Notes: generated by a model not told the origin, from the letters alone. DNA of 56,466 bases from DATLFP01 sp035540955 (GCA_035540955.1 DATLFP010000207.1:1-56466), one strand, 5' to 3'; positions 48,485-56,466 are shown, numbered from the stretch's first letter. Made by a program: numbers and translations.

Positions 48485-49392
48485 GCCTCCGCACCCTCGC
48501 CGTCGACCTCGGCGGGACGAACATGCGGGCGGCCCTCGTCGACCGCGACGGACGGGTCGAGGAGCGGGAGGAGGTCGCCACCCCGCAGGATCCGACCCGC
48601 GACGGCCTCGTCGACCTCGCGAGGTCGGTCATGGCGCGCGGCGAGGTCGGCGACGCGGTGATCGGCGTCCCCGGCCGGGTCGACTACGGCGCCGGCGTCC
48701 TCGAGTACGCCCCCAACCTGCCGCCGGCCTGGGACGACGTCCTGACCGAGGCGGTGCTGCGGGACGAGCTCGGTGTCGAGGTGGCGCTCGCCAACGACGC
48801 CGACCTGGCGGCCGTGGGGGAGGCGTGGTTCGGTGCGGGCCGCGACTTCTGCGACGTCGCCTACCTGACGATCTCGACGGGCATCGGCGCCGGCGTGGTG
48901 GCCGGGGGTCTGCTCATCCACGGTCGGCGCTCGGTCGCGGAGGTTGGCCACACGATCGTCGACGGGCGGGCGCTGGCCGAGGGGGAGAAGGCGACCGTCG
49001 AGCAGCTGGGCAGCGGGTCGGCGCTGACCGAGCTGGCCCGCGAGGCGGGACTGGCCGAGGACGGCGTCGGGTTGATCGAGCTGGTGCGAGCCGGCAACGT
49101 CACCGCGACGCGGATCTTCGAGCGGGTGGTGCACGCCGCGGCGATCGGCGCCGTGAGCCTGGCCCACCTGTTCACGCCCGAGGTCATCGTCGTGGGCGGC
49201 GGGCTCGGCCTGGTGGGCGACCTCGTGCTCGAGCCCATCCGGGCGCTCGTGGCGGCGCAAGGGCCTCGGGCCATGCCCAGGCCCATCCGGATCGTGAACG
49301 CATCGCTCGGTGACGACGCCGGTCTCGCCGGTGCCGGCGCGTGGTCACGGGCGTTCCAGCCGCAGGCCGCGAGCCGGGTGTCGCGGGGGTGA
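48481..49392 (+). CDS. glk: ROK-family glucokinase without the zinc-cysteine motif
   Basis: A 303-residue sugar kinase. 'LAVDLGGTNMRAALVD' is the ATP phosphate-1 motif, 'NDADLAAVGEAWFGAG' contains the catalytic Asp, and 'LTISTGIGAGVVAGG' is the phosphate-2 motif. The ROK zinc loop (CxCGxxGCxE) is missing: after 'VGHTIVDG' the sequence runs 'RALAEGEKATVEQLGSGSA'. Position in the zwf operon supports glucose phosphorylation. TTG 48481 overlaps the zwf stop (TTGA); GTG 48466 is an alternative. Confidence 0.85.
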   Translation: MSLRTLAVDLGGTNMRAALVDRDGRVEEREEVATPQDPTRDGLVDLARSVMARGEVGDAVIGVPGRVDYGAGVLEYAPNLPPAWDDVLTEAVLRDELGVEVALANDADLAAVGEAWFGAGRDFCDVAYLTISTGIGAGVVAGGLLIHGRRSVAEVGHTIVDGRALAEGEKATVEQLGSGSALTELAREAGLAEDGVGLIELVRAGNVTATRIFERVVHAAAIGAVSLAHLFTPEVIVVGGGLGLVGDLVLEPIRALVAAQGPRAMPRPIRIVNASLGDDAGLAGAGAWSRAFQPQAASRVSRG

Positions 49393-50015
49393 CCGCACCG
49401 TTCGGCGAGGTGCGGATCGTCGACGACGTGCCGGCCGCGTTCGCGGACCTGGTCGTCGAGGAGGCACCGGAGTCCGTCGCCCTCTCCGGAGGCGGGCTGG
49501 CCCGGCGCTGCTACGCCGCGCTGGCCGCGCGCGACGTCGATTGGCGGGGTGTGACCGTGCTGCTCGGCGACGAGCGCCGGGTGCCGGTGGACCACGACGA
49601 CTCCAACGAGGGCATGGCCCGGCGCGTGCTGCTCGACCACGTCAAGCCGGTGACCGTGCACTCGATGGTCGGTCTCGGTGCCGACCGCTACGACGAGCTG
49701 GTCCGCGCGCTCCCGCCGGTCGAGCTCGTGCACCTCGGCCTGGGCGCCGACGGCCACACCGCCTCGCTCTTCCCCGGCGCGCCCCAGCTGGACGTGGAGG
49801 ACCGGTTCGTGGTCGAGGCCGGCGACGACGCCCACCCGCACCCCCGGATCACCTTCACGCTCCCGGCGATCGCCCGGTCGCAGCTGGCGGTGGTCACCGT
49901 TGCCGGCGAGGAGAAGCGCGACGCCTGGCGGCGGCTCTGCGCCGGCGAGGACCTCCCCGCCCAGCGCATCCGCGCCACCCGCGTCATCTGGCTCGTGGCG
50001 CCCGACGCCCTCTGA
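49389..50015 (+). CDS. pgl: 6-phosphogluconolactonase
   Basis: A 208-residue DevB-type lactonase hydrolysing 6-phosphogluconolactone between Zwf and Gnd. 'VALSGGGLARRCYAALA', 'LLGDERRVPVDHDDSNEGMAR' (in parts), and 'LGLGADGHTASLFPG' with the catalytic His are diagnostic. GTG 49389 overlaps the glucokinase stop. It ends the five-gene operon pgi-gnd-zwf-glk-pgl. Confidence 0.93.
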   Translation: MTAPFGEVRIVDDVPAAFADLVVEEAPESVALSGGGLARRCYAALAARDVDWRGVTVLLGDERRVPVDHDDSNEGMARRVLLDHVKPVTVHSMVGLGADRYDELVRALPPVELVHLGLGADGHTASLFPGAPQLDVEDRFVVEAGDDAHPHPRITFTLPAIARSQLAVVTVAGEEKRDAWRRLCAGEDLPAQRIRATRVIWLVAPDAL

Positions 50016-50347
50016 GCGGACCCGCCGGGGCCCGGTTCGTTGTCTGCCGGTCCTCCTCCGTTGGACCTCGGCGTCACCGACGCCGCCCGCCCGCGACGGC
50101 ACGGGACGCGCCGGCGAGTCCACCGCGGGCGGACTCTTGCGCGCCCGATCGCCGGCTAGGTGTTCCTCGCGTTCTGCAGAGAACGACGTGTGATCTGGCC
50201 GCTGAGCAGCGATTTCACACGCCTAACGCTGCCGAGAAGTGGTTGAGGTCGTCGCGCCCGAACGGCGCGTCTTGAGCGCCCCGACCCCCCGGAAGGTGGC
50301 GCCCGTGGTGCCCCTCGGATCAGTGTTCTTGCGCGAGAGTTGTCGTC
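50016..50347. other. 332-bp intergenic region upstream of pyrF
   Basis: No gene is supported. The region marks a change in base and codon style and contains two neighbouring inverted repeats near its middle, annotated separately. A weak promoter-like TTGCGC...GTTGTC stretch lies directly before pyrF, but no confident -10 is seen. Confidence 0.5.
50171..50221. promoter_or_regulatory. Two adjacent inverted repeats in the pyrF upstream region
   Basis: GTTCT-GCAG-AGAAC (50171-50184) is followed three bases later by a larger element in which CGTGTGA (50187-50193) pairs with TCACACG (50215-50221) and an inner CGCTG pairs with CAGCG. The first resembles an operator; the second can fold as a stem with an internal loop. 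About 130 bases remain before the pyrF start. Confidence 0.4.
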
Positions 50348-51187
50348 GTGGCTGACTCCTTCGCAGTTCGGTTCGACGCCGTGAGACGCCTGCGGGGCCC
50401 GCTCACCTGGGGATTGGATCCATCCGGAGACATCCTCGATGACTGGGGCGTCGGCGACACCCCCGACGGCCTGGAGCGTTTCATCGACATCGTCCTGCCG
50501 ATCGCCGCGGACACCGTTGGACTCATCAAGCCCCAAGCCGCGTTCTACGAGCGCCATGGATGGCGAGGGATCCGGGCTCTGACGCGCCTGATCGACGAGG
50601 CCCGCAGCGCCGGTCTGCTGGTCGTGCTCGATGCCAAGCGTGGTGACGTCGGCTCGACCAACCAGGCGTACGCCGAGGCCTATCTCGGCCCAGATGCTCC
50701 GATGAGGGCTGACGCGCTCACGGTTCACCCCTATCTCGGAGTCGCGGCGATGGCGCCCCTCGTTGCTCGAGCGGCTGAGTCTGGAAGCTGTGTCCTCGTC
50801 GTGACTCGATCGTCGAACGTCGAGGGCCGTTCGGTTCAGGCGTCAGTCGACGGCGAGGGCCGCTCGGTGGAGCAGTCATTGCTCGACGCGATCCGCGAGC
50901 TGAACGCCGAGCTTGCACCGGGAGGCATCGGACCGGTCGGCGCGGTGATCGGTCCGACCCACATGACCCCGCGCTTGGACTTCGCTGCGCCAAACGCGCT
51001 GTACCTGGCGCCCGGCGTCGGTCGGCAAGGCGCGAGCCCGGCCGATGTTGCACATGTGTTCAGCTCGTGTCCCGACCGGGTGTTCCCGAGCGCGTCGCGG
51101 TCGCTTCTCACCCACGCTGATCCCGCCCGGCTACGCGACGACGTCGGGGAGCTTGCGGCCGAGTTCCGTCAGCTTCTCGGCGGCTGA
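50348..51187 (+). CDS. pyrF: Orotidine-5'-phosphate decarboxylase (type 2)
   Basis: A 279-residue enzyme converting OMP to UMP, of the longer type 2 class found in actinobacteria. 'LTWGLDPSGDIL' at the start, 'GLIKPQAAFYERHG', the catalytic 'VLDAKRGDVGSTNQAYAEAYLG' (in parts), 'TVHPYLGVAAMAP' and 'LAPGVGRQG' are present. It stands alone, away from other pyr genes, and its codon use is less extreme in third-position GC than its neighbours. GTG 50348. Confidence 0.92.
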   Translation: MADSFAVRFDAVRRLRGPLTWGLDPSGDILDDWGVGDTPDGLERFIDIVLPIAADTVGLIKPQAAFYERHGWRGIRALTRLIDEARSAGLLVVLDAKRGDVGSTNQAYAEAYLGPDAPMRADALTVHPYLGVAAMAPLVARAAESGSCVLVVTRSSNVEGRSVQASVDGEGRSVEQSLLDAIRELNAELAPGGIGPVGAVIGPTHMTPRLDFAAPNALYLAPGVGRQGASPADVAHVFSSCPDRVFPSASRSLLTHADPARLRDDVGELAAEFRQLLGG

Positions 51188-51359
51188 GCAGCTCACCCTG
51201 ACGCGGAGCCGGGGGAGCGGCCGTCGTCGACGCCGAGCATGGTCGGCGTTCGGGCTCTCTCTTCAGTTGTCAAGGTGCATGCGCCGGGCAGGTCGGGGCG
51301 CGAGCGGCCGCGTGGAGGCGCTGCGGCGTCGCGGTGGTCCTCGACGGGGAAGTCGGGGG
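51188..51359. other. Gap between pyrF and the DUF222/HNH gene
   Basis: No gene is supported. A TTGACAACTG-type motif occurs on the minus strand near 51270-51280, just beyond the end of the DUF222/HNH gene. Confidence 0.4.
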
Positions 51360-52697
51360 TCAGCTGGTGTCGGGTGGCGGCGGCGGTCGTTCGTGTTCCT
51401 CGGTGCCGTCGGGCCGGATCCAGGTGATCGTGCCGTCGTGTTCGCGGTGGTAGGTGTGGTGGTGGCGGGTCTTGAGGTCGTGGTCGTGACCGCAGACGCC
51501 GACGAGCTGGTCGAGGGTGGTGATGCCACTGGTCGAGTAGTCGATGGCGTGGTCGATCTCGCTGATGGGCAGGCTGCAGCCGGGCCGGGCGCAGCGGCCG
51601 TGCTGTTGGACGAGCACGGCTGTCTCTTGGAGGGCGTTGGCGGTGCGGCCGGCGTGGACGACGGTGCGGATGTCGACGCCGTGGCGGAGAACGATGCGCA
51701 GGAGCGCGTCGCCGAACAGCTCGCGTGCGGCGTCGATGGAGACGGGGCCGATGCCGGGGATCTCGCAGGTTTCGCCGGTTTGGAGGAACCCGCGACGCCA
51801 GGCTGCGAGGTCGGCGACGAGGAACAGCTCGCGTCGTTCGCTGAGCCGCTTGCGGCCCCGTCCGCCGCGAGCAGCGCGCACGTTTCCGGGCGGGCTTGCC
51901 GCCGATCCGGGGCCGCCGTCACCGGTCGGGTCCGGTGGGAGGTTGCCTGACGGAGGGCTTGCGGTGTCGACACCACCGGCCGGACCGTCAGCTTCGTGGG
52001 CCGGTGCCGGAGAAGGCGCCGGCGCGGTGCGTGTCGCCATGGTGGAGCGCGCCATCGCCGTGAGCCCGTCGAACGCGTACGCCTCGCTGGGCTCGTGGGC
52101 GCCGTCGCGACGGGCGGCGTCGATGCGGGCGTCGAGGAAGGGTTGGGCTGCGGCCTCGATGAGGGCGACCTGTTCGGGTGTGCCGGCGTACAGACCGGCG
52201 CGGCTGCCGTCGCGGCGGGTCCAGCGCTTCCAGAAGCGTTCCTTGTGGATCCGGTCGTGGCGAGCCTTGGGGTCGGGTTCTGCCGCGGCCCGGACGCGGT
52301 CGCACTCGTCGCGCAGCTTCTGCAGCGACTGGTGCTTCGCGATCTCGAGCAGCCGTGGCTCGGCGGACGGATCGGCCGCCGCGGCGGGCGCGATGGCGGC
52401 GGCCTGATCCGCGCTCAGCTCGCCTGCTCGTAGGGCGGCGTCGGCCGCGGGCGCGGAGCCGAGCTTCGACGCGGTGTCGAGCGCCGCGCGGGATCGGCCC
52501 ACGCTCGAGCCGGTCCGCCGGGCGAGCCAGTCGGCCGGAGAACGATCACCGGCGCGCTTCCACGCGTCGCCCTCAGCAGCCCGTCCCGCCGCCAACGTCT
52601 TGCCGGCATGACCGAGGCGTTCGATCTCGGCGAAGTAGTCGACCAGCTCGACCGCCTCGGCCGAGGACAGCAGGCGGGCATCGAGGGTTCGCACCAT
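51360..52697 (-). CDS. DUF222/HNH endonuclease protein (13E12-repeat type)
   Basis: About 445 residues. An N-terminal DUF222 domain (helical, 'AELVDYFAEIERLGHAGKTLA'-like start, 'SVGRSRAALDTASKL', 'LSADQAAAIAPAAA') is followed by a Pro/Gly/Ala-rich linker and a C-terminal HNH nuclease with 'CARPGCSLPISEIDHAIDY' and 'VCGHDHDLKTRHHHTYHRE'. The zinc cysteines and catalytic His are intact. Such genes occur in many copies in actinobacterial genomes and are thought to be mobile or homing-like. Start options are ATG 52697, GTG 52718/52721 and TTG 52754. Confidence 0.87.
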   Translation of the reverse strand: MVRTLDARLLSSAEAVELVDYFAEIERLGHAGKTLAAGRAAEGDAWKRAGDRSPADWLARRTGSSVGRSRAALDTASKLGSAPAADAALRAGELSADQAAAIAPAAAADPSAEPRLLEIAKHQSLQKLRDECDRVRAAAEPDPKARHDRIHKERFWKRWTRRDGSRAGLYAGTPEQVALIEAAAQPFLDARIDAARRDGAHEPSEAYAFDGLTAMARSTMATRTAPAPSPAPAHEADGPAGGVDTASPPSGNLPPDPTGDGGPGSAASPPGNVRAARGGRGRKRLSERRELFLVADLAAWRRGFLQTGETCEIPGIGPVSIDAARELFGDALLRIVLRHGVDIRTVVHAGRTANALQETAVLVQQHGRCARPGCSLPISEIDHAIDYSTSGITTLDQLVGVCGHDHDLKTRHHHTYHREHDGTITWIRPDGTEEHERPPPPPDTS

Positions 52698-53158
52698 GGC
52701 GCGCAACGCCGCCAGCACCACTCGCCTGGGTTCGCACCGCTGCCGATCGAACAACTCGTGTGCTCCAACGGGACTGCCACCGGGAGGGACCTAAGGGTCC
52801 GAGCTGTCCGCCTCGGGGCGAGCGGAACCAGGACAAACTACACGGATGTGATTCGAAACGCAACCCGAATCCCGAGATCTCTTCCTGGCTCGCCCGGCCG
52901 CGGCGCGCCGGCCGCGGACCGCACCCCGCGGGCTCGCACTGGCGACACCGGCCATCGACGCGCTGCCGGCGCCGTCGACGTCGCCGCGGACGAGCCCGAC
53001 GTCGTCAGCGAGCACGTTGCGGTTTCGAACCTCGTCGCCGCCGGCGTTGGCACCCGCGACTCGGGCCCCGAGGTCCGCAACCGAATGTCATATCGACGTC
53101 ACCCGACATCGCGTATGGAGCGACGCCAGGGCGGCCGAGCTCTGGAAGGCTCTCCTCT
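52698..53158. other. 461-bp region without a supported gene
   Basis: Reading frames here are Arg/Ala/Pro-rich shadows without a domain, ribosome site or good start. A CGGCCGCGGCGCGCCGGCCGCGG-type GC-rich near-palindrome lies around 52898-52918 (quoted as composition only). Probably remnants at the flank of the DUF222/HNH insertion plus the promoter of the VOC gene. Confidence 0.4.
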
Positions 53159-53527
53159 GTGGCCGTGGAGACTGCCGGGATACGTCACATCCACCTGCTT
53201 GTCGCCGACCTCGAGAGGTCGATCAGGTTCTACGGCGACGCGTTCGGCATGAAGGAGAAGTTCCGCGACGGGAACGAGCTGGTCTTCCTCAACACACCGG
53301 GAACGCACGACTCGCTCGCATTGCACCTCGTGCGGAACGACGAGCGGGTCGGCGAGAACGGCGGGTACGAGCACTTCGGCATCACGGTCCTGAACCGGGA
53401 CCAGCTCGACGATGCGATCGCAGTCATCGAGGCGGCGGGCGGAACCTTGGTGGAGCGAGGCGAGCACGCGCCTGGCGTGCCCCACGCATACGTGCGTGAT
53501 CCCGACGGCTACGTCATCGAGATCTGA
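53159..53527 (+). CDS. VOC-family (glyoxalase/dioxygenase-like) protein
   Basis: A 122-residue single-domain VOC protein with two beta-alpha-beta-beta-beta modules: 'IRHIHLLVADLERSIRFYGDAFG' (in parts) and 'YEHFGITVLNRDQLDDAI', ending 'YVRDPDGYVIEI'. Metal ligand candidates are the His of 'HIHLLV', the His of 'HFGI' and the Glu of 'VIEI'. Start GTG 53159 has a GGAAGG site nine bases upstream; GTG 53165 is possible. Substrate unknown. Confidence 0.87.
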   Translation: MAVETAGIRHIHLLVADLERSIRFYGDAFGMKEKFRDGNELVFLNTPGTHDSLALHLVRNDERVGENGGYEHFGITVLNRDQLDDAIAVIEAAGGTLVERGEHAPGVPHAYVRDPDGYVIEI

Positions 53528-53589
53528 GCTGAGACGCAGTAGGCCGCACCGAAGGCCGCCGTCGCGATGGCACTCGTGTGACGAGACTC

Positions 53590-54585
53590 CTACGCGGTGA
53601 CTTCGCTGATGGCGACGGGCCGGTGCTCGGCCAGCGAGCGGTCGGCGGCGACCGCGACCCGCAGGGCGTCGAGCGCGACCGGCCCCGGGCTCCGGTTCTC
53701 GCCCTCACCGCGGACGAGCGCGACGAAGGCTTCGACCTCGGCCTGGTACGCCGGTCCGAACCGGTCGGGGAACGCCGGGTACGGCGCGACAGGCCGGCGG
53801 CGGTCCCCCGGGTCCGCCGACCGCAGCGGCGTGCGCTCGGTCCAGCCGGCACACACCGCGTCGAGCGACCCGATGACCTCGGTCCGGTGGTCGTAGCCCA
53901 GCGGGTTCGCCCGCGCGCCCGTGATCGACGCCAGGACCCCGCCTTCGAGGGCGAGGACGAGCGCGGTCATGTCGACGTCGCCGTGCCGCCGGAACATCTC
54001 GTCGACGAGGACGGAACCGGCGGCGTAGACCTCGACGACGGCGCGGCCGGTGAGCCAGGGGATCGCGTCGAAGTCGTGGATGTGCATGTCGCGGAAGACG
54101 CTGCCCGACTGGTCGAGGTACGACTCGTGCGGCGGGACGTGGTCGTGGCTCGCGGCGCGCACGAGGTAGACCTCGCCCAGGTCGCCGGACTCGACGAGCC
54201 GGCGCATCTCCACGAAGCCGGGGTCGAAGCGCCGCATGAAGCCGACCTGCAGCGGTACACCGGCTCGCTCCACGACCTGCAGCGAGGCCGCCGTCGACGC
54301 CACGTCGAGGGAGATCGGCTTCTCGCACAGCAGGGGGAGGCCGGCGGCGGCGACCGCCGCGACGTCGTCGGGATGGTTCGCCGTCGGGGTGGCGACGACC
54401 ACGGCGTCAGCCTCGCCGAGCACCGCGTCGCGGTCGGGCAGGGCGCGCCCGCCGGTCGCGGCGACCGTCCGCTCGGCCGCCGCCGAGTCGGGATCGAACA
54501 CGACGACGTCCACGTCCCGCAGGCCGGCGAGGTTGGCGGCGTGCGTGGCGCCGATGCGTCCCAGCCCGAGCACGCCGACGATCAC
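53590..54585 (-). CDS. Gfo/Idh/MocA-family dehydrogenase (inositol 2-dehydrogenase-like)
   Basis: A 331-residue NAD(P)-dependent oxidoreductase. 'VGVLGLGRIGATHAANL' is the Rossmann loop, 'LLCEKPISLD' the family's E-K-P motif, and 'FRDMHIHDFDAIPWLTG' matches the active-site block of myo-inositol dehydrogenases. The substrate is probably a polyol or sugar; inositol is plausible because mycothiol synthesis needs inositol, but that link is inference. GTG 54585 lies nine bases after the flavoprotein gene. Confidence 0.86.
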   Translation of the reverse strand: MIVGVLGLGRIGATHAANLAGLRDVDVVVFDPDSAAAERTVAATGGRALPDRDAVLGEADAVVVATPTANHPDDVAAVAAAGLPLLCEKPISLDVASTAASLQVVERAGVPLQVGFMRRFDPGFVEMRRLVESGDLGEVYLVRAASHDHVPPHESYLDQSGSVFRDMHIHDFDAIPWLTGRAVVEVYAAGSVLVDEMFRRHGDVDMTALVLALEGGVLASITGARANPLGYDHRTEVIGSLDAVCAGWTERTPLRSADPGDRRRPVAPYPAFPDRFGPAYQAEVEAFVALVRGEGENRSPGPVALDALRVAVAADRSLAEHRPVAISEVTA

Positions 54586-54594
54586 GGCGAAACC

Positions 54595-55869
54595 CTACGG
54601 CCGGCGCTCGCCCCTCACCCGCGGCTCGGGGGCGAAGCGCACCAGGGCCGCCACCGTCTTGTAGACCGCCTCGGCCGGGCCGACCTCCTCGGGCTTGAGG
54701 AGGTTGGCCATGATGGCGAGGACCCACTCCATGAGCGTGCGGGAGTGCATCCCGATGCGGGTGAGCTCGCGCATGAGCGCGGGTCGCCCGATGAGCTGCA
54801 CGAACAGACGGGCGACCTTGTAGTACAGGGCGAACTCGCGATCGAGCGTCTGCTCGTAGCGCTGGAGGGCGAGCCCGGAGCCGGTCGTGATCGCCTCGTC
54901 GAGCACGTCGGCCGCCAGCCGGCCGGTCTCGTAGGCATAGTCGATGCCCTCGCCGTTGAACGGGTTGATCTGGCCGGCGGCGTCGCCGACCACGAGGAAC
55001 GACGGACCCGACTTCGGGCCCACCGACCCCGCCATCGGGAGCCGGCCGCCGGTGGGCGGCCCGAGGCGCGTCTCTTCGGACAGCCCCCAGTACGCGGGCG
55101 CGGTGGCGGCCCACTCCTCCATCAGATGGGAGGTGTTCACCGACTTCCAGTCCCGGAACGTGGACAGCAGGCCGATGCCGACGTTCACCGTCCCGTCCCC
55201 GACCGGGAAGATCCACCCGTAGCCCGGCAGGCTGTTGCCGGCCCGGTCCCGCACGTCGAGGGCCGACTCGATCCACGGGTCGTCGTGCATCGGGCTCTCG
55301 TAGTAGCCGCGGATGGCCATCCCCTGGGGGTAGGTGCGATCGCGGGCCGTGCCCAGCGCCCGGCCGAACCGGGAGTTGGCGCCGTCGGCCACCACGACGT
55401 AGCGGGCCCGGACGTCCTCGACCGCGCCCGACTCCTTGGTCTTGATCGACGCTCCCCGCACCAGGCCGCGGTCGAGCACCGGCGCCACCGCCTCGGCCCC
55501 CTGCCACACCGTCGCGCCCGCCTTCACCGCGTGCTCGGCGACGAGGCGGTCGAGGTCACGGCGGCGGACCACGTAGCCGTGGGAGGGGTACACGGGGTGC
55601 TCGGGCCACCGCAGCTCGAGGCTGATCCCGTGGGCGACCGCCCGCAGCCCGTCGAAGCGGTGGTGATCGCGGGCGACGGCATCCTCGAGGCCCATGTCGG
55701 CGAGCTGCTTCACGGCCCGAGGGGTGAGCCCGTCACCGCAGGTCTTGTCGCGCGGGAAGGTCTTCTTCTCGACGACGAGGACGTCGTGGCCGGCCTCGGC
55801 CAGCCAGTAGCCGGTGGCGGCACCGGCCGGACCGCCCCCGACCACGAGGACGTCGCAGGTGCGGGTCAC
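54595..55869 (-). CDS. Geranylgeranyl-reductase-family FAD oxidoreductase (MenJ-like)
   Basis: A 424-residue flavoprotein. 'VLVVGGGPAGAATGYWLAEAG' is the FAD Rossmann loop, 'KTCGDGLTPRAV' the family's redox loop, and 'VVGDAAGQINPFNGEGIDYAYETG' (in parts) the second FAD motif. Family members reduce isoprenoid double bonds of archaeal lipids, chlorophyll or menaquinone; beside a cytochrome c gene, menaquinone saturation (MenJ role) is the best guess. GTG 55869 follows the cytochrome gene by 33 bases. Confidence 0.87.
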   Translation of the reverse strand: MTRTCDVLVVGGGPAGAATGYWLAEAGHDVLVVEKKTFPRDKTCGDGLTPRAVKQLADMGLEDAVARDHHRFDGLRAVAHGISLELRWPEHPVYPSHGYVVRRRDLDRLVAEHAVKAGATVWQGAEAVAPVLDRGLVRGASIKTKESGAVEDVRARYVVVADGANSRFGRALGTARDRTYPQGMAIRGYYESPMHDDPWIESALDVRDRAGNSLPGYGWIFPVGDGTVNVGIGLLSTFRDWKSVNTSHLMEEWAATAPAYWGLSEETRLGPPTGGRLPMAGSVGPKSGPSFLVVGDAAGQINPFNGEGIDYAYETGRLAADVLDEAITTGSGLALQRYEQTLDREFALYYKVARLFVQLIGRPALMRELTRIGMHSRTLMEWVLAIMANLLKPEEVGPAEAVYKTVAALVRFAPEPRVRGERRP

Positions 55870-55902
55870 GACACCATCGTGCCGGGCCGGGGCCCGGAGG
55901 CC

Positions 55903-56454
55903 CTACTCGCCGCCCTCGGCGCCCTCGGGCGGCGGCTCGACATCGCCGCCGCCGGCCTCGGCGTCGGCGGCCGGCTCGGAGGCCGACTCCTCGGCCGGCT
56001 CCTCGTCGTCGAGGACCTCCCGCTCGTAGCGGACGACGAGCTCGATCTCCTCCTCGGAGAGGGCGTTGCCGAAGCCGGGCATCGCCGGCCAGCCGTCCTG
56101 GCTGACGTGCTGGCCGCCGGGGCGGTCGGGGCTGCCGAAGGGGGTGCCGGCGGCCGGGGAGCCGTTGAGCACCCAGGCGATGTGGTCGGCCCGGTCGGGG
56201 AAGGTGAGCAGCACCTCGCCGGCGAGCCGGCGCCCGGTCCCTCCCTGACCGCCGCCTCCGTGACACCCGGCGCACTGGGCGGCGTAGATCTGCTGTCCCC
56301 GCTCGAGGTCGGGGTCGAGGGTGGCCTCGGGGGTGAAGAGGACCCCGGCGTAGATGAACGCCCAGAGGAGGGTGAGGATCCCGGCCCCGGCCATCCACAC
56401 CGGCACCTTCTTGCGGTCGAGGGCGGCCTGGACGTGCGGGGGCGGGATCCTCAC
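55903..56454 (-). CDS. Membrane-anchored c-type cytochrome (possibly 5'-truncated by the window edge)
   Basis: 183 residues from GTG 56454: a short basic cytoplasmic start, one membrane anchor (residues about 18-40, 'VWMAGAGILTLLWAFIYAGV' core), then a class I cytochrome c domain with the heme motif 'CAGCH' and the axial Met in 'WPAMPGFGNAL', and an acidic, Pro/Glu/Ala-rich tail. It probably accepts electrons from menaquinol:cytochrome c reductase. AGGAGG abuts the GTG with no spacer and the frame is open to the window end, so the true start could lie outside. Confidence 0.85.
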   Translation of the reverse strand: MRIPPPHVQAALDRKKVPVWMAGAGILTLLWAFIYAGVLFTPEATLDPDLERGQQIYAAQCAGCHGGGGQGGTGRRLAGEVLLTFPDRADHIAWVLNGSPAAGTPFGSPDRPGGQHVSQDGWPAMPGFGNALSEEEIELVVRYEREVLDDEEPAEESASEPAADAEAGGGDVEPPPEGAEGGE

Positions 56455-56466
56455 CCTCCTCTGGGC

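Noticed and set aside
53031..53043. GGTTTCGAACC-like T-arm motif
   Set aside because: No acceptor or anticodon stems can be drawn around it; not a tRNA.
51360..53158. Prophage or conjugative element
   Set aside because: A single DUF222/HNH gene with no integrase, portal, terminase, relaxase or attachment repeats.

Overview
The window is about 56 kb of very GC-rich chromosome, densely packed with genes that often overlap by 1-11 bases (GTGA, ATGA and TTGA junctions) and often start with GTG or TTG. A WhiB-family Fe-S regulator, an MshA-like mycothiol glycosyltransferase, an F420-type luciferase-fold oxidoreductase, a SigB/SigF-type sigma factor with RsbW-like partners, Ni-superoxide dismutase and Rex point to an actinobacterium. 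The secreted protein with 'GYW...DGG.F.FGDA' repeats and the overall gene mix fit the class Acidimicrobiia best; that assignment is inference. I see no prophage, IS transposase, CRISPR array or rRNA. The only mobile-looking item is a DUF222/HNH gene near the right end.

Layout. 0.2-2.3 kb: pdxH, an F420-type oxidoreductase and a poly-gamma-glutamate hydrolase-like gene. 2.3-7.7 kb: a receiver-kinase hybrid, a TlpA/CcdA thiol redox pair, then a WhiB7-like gene with a 73-codon upstream ORF and an intrinsic-terminator hairpin in its leader, an MFS transporter and two DUF202 membrane proteins. 7.7-15.3 kb: GH3 beta-glucosidase, acyl-ACP thioesterase, zinc alcohol dehydrogenase, metallo-beta-lactamase-fold hydrolase, orn, dut and a YibE/F membrane protein. 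15.3-17.8 kb: a general-stress island (csbD behind a SigB-type promoter, the sigma factor, three RsbW-like proteins). 17.9-20.5 kb: tRNA-Lys, bacterioferritin, its ferredoxin, and a secreted repeat/matrixin protein. 20.5-27.4 kb: ABC-F ATPase, DksA-like zinc finger, ABC1/UbiB kinase, YgjP-like metallopeptidase, histidine phosphatase, MaoC, MoaD and a membrane protein. 27.4-30.4 kb: cupredoxin with a PuuD-like membrane protein, sodN/sodX, an RsiG-type cyclic-di-GMP-binding anti-sigma homologue and an XRE regulator. 30.4-36 kb: a duplicated 57-bp intergenic repeat, mshA, YbjN, an M23 endopeptidase, proC, an excisionase-type HTH, a SAM hydroxide adenosyltransferase and a stand-alone receiver protein. 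36-44.7 kb: an acyl-CoA synthetase, then rex, met8-like, hemA, hemC, cobA-hemD, hemB and hemL. 44.7-50 kb: pgi, gnd, zwf, glucokinase and pgl. 50-56.5 kb: pyrF, the DUF222/HNH gene, a VOC protein, a Gfo/Idh/MocA dehydrogenase, a geranylgeranyl-reductase-family flavoprotein and a membrane-anchored cytochrome c.

How it fits together. The largest unit runs from redox sensing (Rex) through tetrapyrrole synthesis from glutamyl-tRNA to uroporphyrinogen III, with siroheme side enzymes included, straight into the oxidative pentose phosphate pathway, so heme supply and NADPH supply are adjacent. Thiol and oxidant defence (mycothiol, TlpA/CcdA, Ni-SOD, bacterioferritin) is scattered through the rest. 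The most notable regulatory items are the putative attenuated leader of the WhiB7-like gene, the two cyclic-di-GMP signature motifs of the RsiG homologue, and the SigB-type promoter of csbD beside its likely sigma factor.
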